Positions 57,020-64,000 of a stretch of DNA of 64,000 bases are shown here, piece after piece. Source of the DNA: Vanessa cardui (taxonomy: Eukaryota; Arthropoda; Insecta; Lepidoptera; Nymphalidae). The DNA is taken from assembly GCF_905220365.1 (NCBI RefSeq), contig NC_061133.1, forward strand, positions 8,856,171 through 8,920,170. The letters are read 5' to 3'. The notes beneath the pieces are model-generated. The model searched no databases. It was not told where the DNA came from and saw nothing but the letters and a program-made list of their open reading frames with translations. A program made the translations under genes and the position numbers. Positions within the stretch are counted from its first letter, which is position 1. Each line of letters starts with the position of its first letter.

Positions 57020-59469
57020 ACAAGATCTATATTTACATACGACGATGGAGTAGGCGTATAATGTTCAGGCGACTATGCATTGGGCATTCGGGTAATTCAA
57101 TCGGTTTCTTATATTTTTAACTGATATATAAAATCGTTTGAAGTTACATATGATATTGTATTTTATAAAACAACAATAATATATAGATAGTATTTAGAGA
57201 TTGCTAGGTAAAATCCAATGAGTCCAAAACGACGAAACTATGTCAAGAAGATGATATGTTTCTTTACGGGCTTTCTAACGTCATCGTGAGACCTCCAGAT
57301 TACAATAGAAAATTAAATGAAACGTATTTTATTATTATTTTTGTAAAAAAAGATTTACAATGCTGTTATTCACAATTACTGTCAAATCAGTCTTGTGATG
57401 GAACCCGAACCTAAATCTAACGTTTTTCACATTTTATCGAAGTATTTTTTTAAAAGAATAAAAGCAAAGCGCCTTCGATTACTAATATATATTTTTACCC
57501 TATTCCAAAAGGCAAACCTGTGATTTTTACATCACTAGATGGCCCATTAACCAATCCTCCGTTAACGCATTTAGTTGGTAATATTACTATATATATACAT
57601 ATAAGATTTATATATACTTCTTTGCTAGAAACAGTATCAATGGCTTATAAAATTTTGTTAGTGAAATAATCACTATTTTTTGGAATAAAATATAATACAC
57701 TTATAAATTTCGATGAAATGTTAAATATGCTGCAAGGGCTTTGCGCTACCCCAAATATCCGTGGTATAAAATATACATAGTACAATTAAAATAACTAGAA
57801 CATACTTTTCAAGCTCAGTCAATATTAATTTATCTTTAAAGTGTTCTTATTGCATACTCTGCGGAGTCTTTCTGGTAATTACTAATCATTAGGTATACAA
57901 AAGCATGGCATAATAAGATATTCCAATTTTAATTGAAAGGTTCTCACAAGAAATATCTTGCGGTTAAACATGTTTTTAATTACAAATTATTATATTAAAA
58001 GCGTAATGTCAAAGAAAGTATGGCCTTTTTGATAATAAATTAACTTTAATTGGTAGATATTATATTTAATTAATGCTCGTTACATGGGTTAATATTTATT
58101 TCTAAATAATGCGAATGCCGTGTCATATATCTTCGTAATACATAGTTATGGTTTGGGCTAATTATAAAATAAAACGCTTTTCTTTATATTTGTTGTAAGT
58201 TCCGTAACGTAACCTTGCACGTAACCGATAGCTCACTGTCACGATATCTTTATTACACGGTGACACACATATTCAACGTAAAGAATCATATTTATGTATC
58301 GAATTAAAAAAAAAACATTATATTTAATTGTCACTTATAAGGATAAGAGATCTCTTTATAAACGCAACGTTCTAAAGTTTAAATACAAATTTATTAATAA
58401 GTCTAAATTTTTAGAATTAAATTTTGGTATAATAGTACTCACATAATGATTTTATGTAATTCACCATATAAAAGATCAATAGTAATTGGGTCTTGAATCT
58501 CGAAAGCCAGGGGAATGACCCTTGGCTGCCTAGTTTTCTTCTGAGAAATTCATTCATTGGCAGCTTGAAATCGATAGTGTTTACACTCCTTGGAAATCAA
58601 GTAAAGCAGATCCTTAGCAAGCACTTATATAGTAGGAAAAGAAAGTGCATTTGTGTTAGCGCGCACACTTTTGCACGCAAATAGCATCCCAGTCCACACT
58701 ATCAGTCCTTCTTAAGAACCTTGCCTTGATTTAAATCGGCGGTAGGACTTCGAGTTAAGATATATGAATTCTTTTAAATATAATTTAAACATTTACCGCA
58801 AATCATATAAGCTATAACAAGTGACTCATAAGTATCGAATAGTACCTAAATAAATTAACTTTGTACAAAATGGGTGTATATTAAGGACAAATTTGCGTAA
58901 CAAACATCAATAATATAATTATTAATTTACTATTTGGAGCGACGTAGTGGCATTGTTATCTCAATTTCCTCTATTAATTTCATACGGTTTAATCCTACAG
59001 CGCATTCATTGTGTTTGTGGGGAGTCTGTCGCATATTCCGGTTTTGTTTGTACTGTTGATGGCTTCGTCAGTTTAAACAGCGTGTATTATACGATTAACT
59101 CTTTATGTACATTGCCTTTTAATCAAACCAAATGAATTTACTGCGAACATTAATTTTGATTTCATGGAGGTATCATCGTCATTTGAATTTGTTATCATTT
59201 AATAACATTGGAAACAGAAAGGTGAGAGTCCATTTTTGGTTTTAATGGGGTTTAAATTACTAATGTTGTTTTAAAGGCATTAGTGATTGTTGTTTATTAA
59301 TAAGTAACATAACAAACTAACAACGTGGTGTCGCATGGGTGCAAGGCTGATACTAAACCTACTACATAATGTCTACAACATTCAAATTTTTTTTTGTCGT
59401 TTGCATTGATTTTTTTTTGTCTTTTTTATCATTTAAATGATCAATGTTTCTATACTACATTATCCATGT
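57020..59469. other. Intergenic; one complex island at 58480-58740
   Basis: AT-rich with no gene. The 58480-58740 segment has balanced composition and a 63-codon plus frame without recognisable content. Confidence 0.35.
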
Positions 59470-59600
59470 AATATATATAGACCTTCGCTGAAATTAATCT
59501 CTTTATTAATAATATTATTAAAATCCGTTTCGTAGTTTTAAAGACATAAACTAAGGGACAGATAAACAGCGGAAAGCGACTTTGTTTTAAACAACTTAGT
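59470..59600 (+). mobile_element. Dispersed element fragment
   Basis: AAATCCGTTTCGTAGTTTTA, AACTAAGGGACAGATAAACA and GCGGAAAGCGACTTTGTTTT match a repeat tail related to the hairpin-bearing fragment at 48060-48224. Confidence 0.5.
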
Positions 59601-59705
59601 GATGCGTCGTTTTCATTTTGTTGGTATGTGTTGTATTTTATTTTATTGAAACAAATAGCATCTCTATTACTCCATTATACTTATATGTTTTTTACTATGA
59701 AAACA

Positions 59706-59805
59706 GTAACAGCCTGTAAATTTCCCACTGTTAGGATAAAGCCTTTGAGAAAGTTTGGATATCATATTCCACGACGCTGCTCCAATTTAGGTTGGTGGAT
59801 GTTTT
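59706..59805 (-). mobile_element. tRNA-derived SINE 3' remnant
   Basis: GTAACAGCCTGTAAATTTCC, CACGACGCTGCTCCAATTTA and GGTTGGTGGATG follow the reversed SINE 3' end, degraded. Confidence 0.65.
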
Positions 59806-60399
59806 GTAGCTAATACTACTACTAAAATAATTATTGGTTCAATAATTTGATGCTGTTTACATTCATCTGTGAGTATATGGGTCAACTTCGTAATAAAATG
59901 TTAATTCAAATCTGCCAAACTAATCGCGCTGAGTCTCACGTGCAGTGACAATCAATCTAGAATTGTATTAGCTGTTACGGCTGTGCTGTATTTGAGATAA
60001 AAATTTGATTAAATGAAATAGATGTTAAATTTAGTTGAGAAAAATGTTTTTTCAACGTATACCATTAGAAAAAAACAATTTAAAAAGCCCTAAAAGAAAC
60101 TTAATAAGTTTTTATTCGCTCATTTATAGCATTGATTGGGATATCTACTAGAGAAATAACTATGAACTGAGTAAGAAAGTTTATACCGAAGAGCTTTAGT
60201 TAATTTGTCAGCGGCCTTTACTGTTAGAAAAGGCTTTGACGTATCGGGAGACCTGATAATTTCTGAATAAAGAAAACTTATATATTTTTGTTGCCATTCT
60301 ATACGATATTTACCAAAGCAATAAAATAACATTTTATTATCACGTAACATAATACATCAGAATTCGTAACTCAAAGAACATGACATATCTTATATCTTG

Positions 60400-60545
60400 A
60401 CCGTCCCGGGTGCCCAAGGGAGATAACAACTTAGTTCCTATAGTTAGTTCGCATTGGCGATATAAGGGTTGGTAATATTTCTTTCAGGAATAGGCGGTGG
60501 TGACCACTTATTATCATCAGATAGCCTATTTGTCAACAAAACCAA
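60400..60545 (+). mobile_element. Metulj-like SINE 3' half
   Basis: GGGTGCCCAAGGGAGATAAC, CGCATTGGCGATATAAGGGT and GGTGGTGACCACTTATTATC match the middle and 3' blocks of the SINE at 485-800. Confidence 0.65.
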
Positions 60546-60714
60546 CGGACTAAGATATGACACTTATTGGAATATATTTTGTACATAATAAGAACCGTTA
60601 ATTTGTTAACGAGGTTTTTGATATTATTATATATTATGTGTATTAGAAACCAAAAATATAATAAAAATATTTTCTTAACATAACGTAAAATTAACTGCAC
60701 AAATATTTGTATAA

Positions 60715-60840
60715 AATATTTATTAACATAAGGATTAATAAGATTAAATGCTTAAATATATACAAATATGAATTAAAAATAGTAACTGTATAATATCAGG
60801 TATCATGACCGCGTGTAATGGTGGCCAGAATGCTAGCTTT
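60715..60840 (-). mobile_element. 3' tail of the element also present at 31910
   Basis: TTAAATGCTTAAATATATAC, AAATATGAATTAAAAATAGT and GTGTAATGGTGGCCAGAATG closely match 31910-32010; an extra ~10 bases separate the blocks. The coding part is absent. Confidence 0.65.
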
Positions 60841-61792
60841 TTGATTTTCTAATATTTATTAGAAATGTATAAATCGTTCAATTTTCTGTTCTTTTTTACC
60901 ACCCGCACAAAGAAATTGTTATCTTTTAGAGTTTAACTGTGAAATATAAACGAGGCGGCTATAAATTGAAATAAAAGTTTTAAAATAAATTTACTGCGAC
61001 TGCAAAGTTGCACAACAGCGGAACTGCACGAGTTTAAGATCGTCGTCCGATTCCCGCTAACTTATATACTATGAATGATAGACGCCGGCTAATGGATTAA
61101 TGGTGTGTGCTGTAAACTTGCTTACTTTTAAATTCTTAGTTTAATACTGTAAACGATAAAAATTTCAAAGTGCTTAGATGCATCGTTGTTGCATGTTGTT
61201 ATAATGAACTTCATATATAGTTTTTTACTAACAAGTTCAAAAAATAATTCCGAGACCAAGTACATTATAATTATTTTTATTGTGTGTTCCAACTTCGAAC
61301 AACATCAAATTTCAAAATACCGTTCAAAAAATTAGACTCAATAAACCTGTTAAATTGGTAATACAAACCGAATGAACGCAACTCTAACAAACCGTTACTC
61401 TATGCCTATATATACACTTATAATTTAATTGTAATATTTTCATTTTGTGCTTAAATAATTATTAAAGAAACAAATATGTTTCCCAGCCGAATGTTCATGC
61501 AGCAATACCAAATTGCGGTACAGCGCTGTAAGCGATTATTTATCAGCTGTGTTGAAGTGGCAATATCATCGCTAATCTTGTTAGTATAAAGAATATTCTA
61601 CTTTATTTCATAGTCCTCTTTCTAAGTTTTGAATATGTGTTGGATGACTTGTATGGACTAGACTTTAGTCCACTTTTATAATATTATACACCCTTGATGG
61701 TAAAAGTATTGTCATTATTTCTCCGTTGAATCATAAGAATTCTTGAGAACTTGTTCCTAGGTAGGAGAAAGCGGTTGATTTAATATATAACA
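60841..61792. other. Intergenic; complex patch at 60990-61115
   Basis: No gene. At 60990-61115 a GC-richer patch holds homeodomain-type motifs (GCTAATGGATTAATGG). Confidence 0.35.
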
Positions 61793-62022
61793 TAAGAAAA
61801 ACTTTGATGTTTACGAAAAGTTTTTTGAAAATAATCTGTTGATAAAACATTATATAGGGATTGAAAATTTTTTTTTTCAAGTGATATTATGTATTTGATG
61901 TGTTTTAAATGTAGAATAATTAAATATAGAATTTTGAAAGTATTTTTTATGTAATGTATATGGCGTATACTTATTAGTTTACGAGCCTCGCACATATACA
62001 ATAGCGTAGAGAGGGCGTGACG
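61793..62022 (+). repeat. Direct repeat copy A (pair with 63121-63353)
   Basis: It shares with copy B, in the same order, TTTACGAAAAGTTTTTTGAA, AATCTGTT, TTGATGT(G)TTTT, TTAAATATAGA(A/G)TTTTG, and the end ACA(T)CTACAAT(A/G)GCGTA(A/G)AGAGGGCGTGA. It has no coding and no inverted ends; it is probably part of an uncharacterised dispersed repeat. Confidence 0.7.
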
Positions 62023-63120
62023 GTATTTTTTTTATCTGGAAAAATGCCTTCATTTTTAGACATGAAGTAGATTTTGTAACACGATTATTACAAGGAATAA
62101 GTAAATGTAATTTTAATAATTTCACTGTACTGAACAAGAGTCATCTTAAGCTAAGAGAATGTATAGTGTTATTGTTGTTATGGAAACACAGAAATTGTAA
62201 CTTGTGATGATGTTAAGCATTAATAAATATTACTAAAATAAAATTCAATTTAATGTTTTATTATTTTATATCTAGTTTTATATTTATCATCAAACAAATA
62301 AACTCACTCTTGACCATTTTCAGCAGTTTCAGCAGCCTGACTACAGACTGCAAACCTAGGAACGTGATCAGAATAATAACTTAATTATTTGTGTCCAGTA
62401 GTTCCATAACTCTCAGTTGCATACTAATTCCTCTATACAATTAAGTGGATTTTTTATCATAGGGAATATACTGATTGAATGAATTGAACATGTGTTTAAC
62501 ACACCCAAACAATTATACATATCTGGTATATTATAATAACACACATGTAAAAGATGTATTCTTTTTCGAAGTTTTATATCAAGAGATATAGAAACTAACT
62601 AGCATTTGGAATAAACTTGAAAAAGTGGCAGAATCTCATTGAAATTGGATACATGCAAGTATCATCACGAATTTATCTTTCACCGCCGAACACGAGTTGA
62701 ATTATAAACACAAATTAAGTACATACAAATGCAGTGGTCTTGCCTGGGTTTGAACCAGATATCATTATTTAATTTATTAATATATATATCTCACATTTAC
62801 TAAAAGAACTTAGCATTAAGAAATTTTGGTACAGTATGACATAAAATTAATATGATTATATAAGTAATTGATAATAGTAAGAACAAAAATTTGATAATAC
62901 AAAAACAACAATCTTTATTCGACGTTAATTTCCAAGGAATATTCCAATATCAAACAGAATGCACACGTAACATCCCTGTTAGTTAATAAAAGCGCAAAAA
63001 TTAATACCGCTCGGTTTGTTACGTTATTTTTCCATTACGAATTCCCGAATGAACAACGCTATTCACAACGAGAACATTTCACTTGCCTATCTCCATTTCC
63101 AATACCGGGAATTTATCTAC
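62023..63120. other. Intergenic with a SINE fragment at 62636-62768
   Basis: 62636-62768 carries, in reverse, the middle and 5' part of the tRNA-derived SINE (ACATGCAAGTATCATCACGA, TTTCACCGCCGAACACGAGT, GTCTTGCCTGGGTTTGAACC, the last covering the B box). The rest is AT-rich with no gene. Confidence 0.55.
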
Positions 63121-63353
63121 TAAAAAGTATCATGTTTTACGAAAAGTTTTTTTGAAAAAAAAAATCTGTTCTTCATTTCGTATTATTTCATAGTGAATTT
63201 CGAAAGCGAAACACTGTAGTTTTCTATTTGATGTTTTTTAACTGTGGATAAGTTAAATATAGAGTTTTGTTAATATATTTTTTCCATACTATATGTGACG
63301 ATTATTAGGTATTCTAGGAGCTACACATCTACAATGGCGTAAAGAGGGCGTGA
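63121..63353 (+). repeat. Direct repeat copy B (pair with 61793-62022)
   Basis: See copy A for shared blocks. It abuts the retroelement-like segment that starts at 63354, so the repeat may be the flank or part of a larger composite element. Confidence 0.7.
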
Positions 63354-63650
63354 AAAAAAACCAGTGGTACTCACTTTGTGTTTTCGGAGATTGTCACGGG
63401 TTTGCTTGTGCATACTGCCGTGACACCCCGACGGTAGGTCCAACTCTGCGGTCCTTCAAATCCTAGGGGGTTCTCAGGGCGTAGAGATCCTCTAGCCTTG
63501 GTAACACTTATTACGAAAGGAAACGGTGTTCATAGCCCAGACAAGAGAGTTCCTGATGGTAAAAGGTTATCTTTTACCACCAGGCACTCTCTCGTCATGT
63601 CACCATGTCGTTTACGTTGTCAACAACGATTACCCTCTTGTCAATCAATG
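63354..63650. mobile_element. Probable retroelement-derived GC-rich segment
   Basis: GCATACTGCCGTGACACCCC, CCTAGGGGGTTCTCAGGGCG and GATCCTCTAGCCTTGG resemble non-LTR 3' regions; an A run precedes it. An imperfect inverted repeat (AGAGAGTTCCTGATGGTAAA against TTTACCACCAGGCACTCTCT) lies at about 63544-63594. No coding. Confidence 0.4.
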
Positions 63651-64000
63651 TTTTAAAGCAGCAGTAGTTAAACAATGTTTTGCCTCCTTTTTTTGAATGT
63701 CAAATTGTTAAAAACCAGAAAGAGATGTTCTGATCTCATGAATAAAATTTGTTTTTTTTTTGCTTTGTTAGTTTTGGTTAGGAAGGCATATAATAAACAC
63801 AAGAGAAACCTTGAGGAACCGTTAGTTTAATAAATATAATTATTATTGTAAGCCTCTCTTAAAGTAATGTTATAAATTACGTAGGTGTTATGTTTTTTAT
63901 GTAAATGTTATTATTTATTATAATTATATTTTTCTTTAAGTTTACAATTCTAAAATAGATTTTAATTTGTAAAGATGCTGTTAAAAGTTAAATAAAATCG
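63651..64000. other. AT-rich right edge
   Basis: No gene or recognised repeat. Confidence 0.4.

Noticed and set aside
1..64000. CRISPR array, bacterial operon, rRNA genes or complete tRNA genes
   Set aside because: No regularly spaced direct repeats, no Shine-Dalgarno-led gene strings, no rRNA core sequences and no closed tRNA cloverleaf were seen; intron-bearing genes and SINEs show animal DNA.

Overview
The window is animal nuclear DNA. It is AT-rich, its genes carry short GT-AG introns, and it is strewn with repeats typical of Lepidoptera: tRNA-derived SINEs with an RNA polymerase III promoter, a second SINE family resembling the butterfly 'Metulj' type, non-LTR retrotransposon tails, Helitron-like tails and a pogo-type DNA transposon. 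I infer a butterfly or moth; a nymphalid is possible but not proven. All calls are by eye, with no database search.

Left part (1-28.9 kb), gene-rich. A spatacsin-like gene (SPG11 family, minus, 4335 leftwards, running off the left edge) is divergent from IFT20 (plus, 5083-5982). The 750 bp between them carries an exact match to the RFX X-box consensus 116 bp from the IFT20 start. IFT20 converges on PPM1G, a metal-dependent Ser/Thr phosphatase in ten minus-strand exons (7346-11319). A repeat-rich interval (11.3-20 kb) follows. It holds a broken copy of the promoter and first exon of the next gene, an apparently intact pogo-like transposon (15470-18049, TA target duplication) whose transposase ends in a PHD-type zinc finger, and nested insertions. 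Next come an eight-exon SLC22-type organic cation transporter (20180-23037, plus), a three-exon KCTD10/KCTD13/TNFAIP1-type BTB protein (24491-25541, plus) with a long 3' region, and INO80B (27818-28913, minus).

Right part (29-64 kb), gene desert. I find no convincing host coding exon in 35 kb. It contains SINEs, Helitron-like fragments, a 136-bp MITE with a TAA duplication, remnants of a LINE and of a DUF7869-like protein, short near-perfect hairpins and a 230-bp direct repeat. Between these lie several islands of GC-richer, high-complexity DNA that could be regulatory. The host genes on the left are unrelated housekeeping or signalling functions (lysosome/autophagy, cilium, phosphatase, transporter, ubiquitin-ligase adaptor, chromatin remodelling) and do not form a pathway.

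I did not find a clearly new biological system. The items most worth a second look are the PHD-bearing transposon, the partial spatacsin exon duplication whose exonic differences are all synonymous, the decayed transporter duplicate, and the clustered perfect hairpins.
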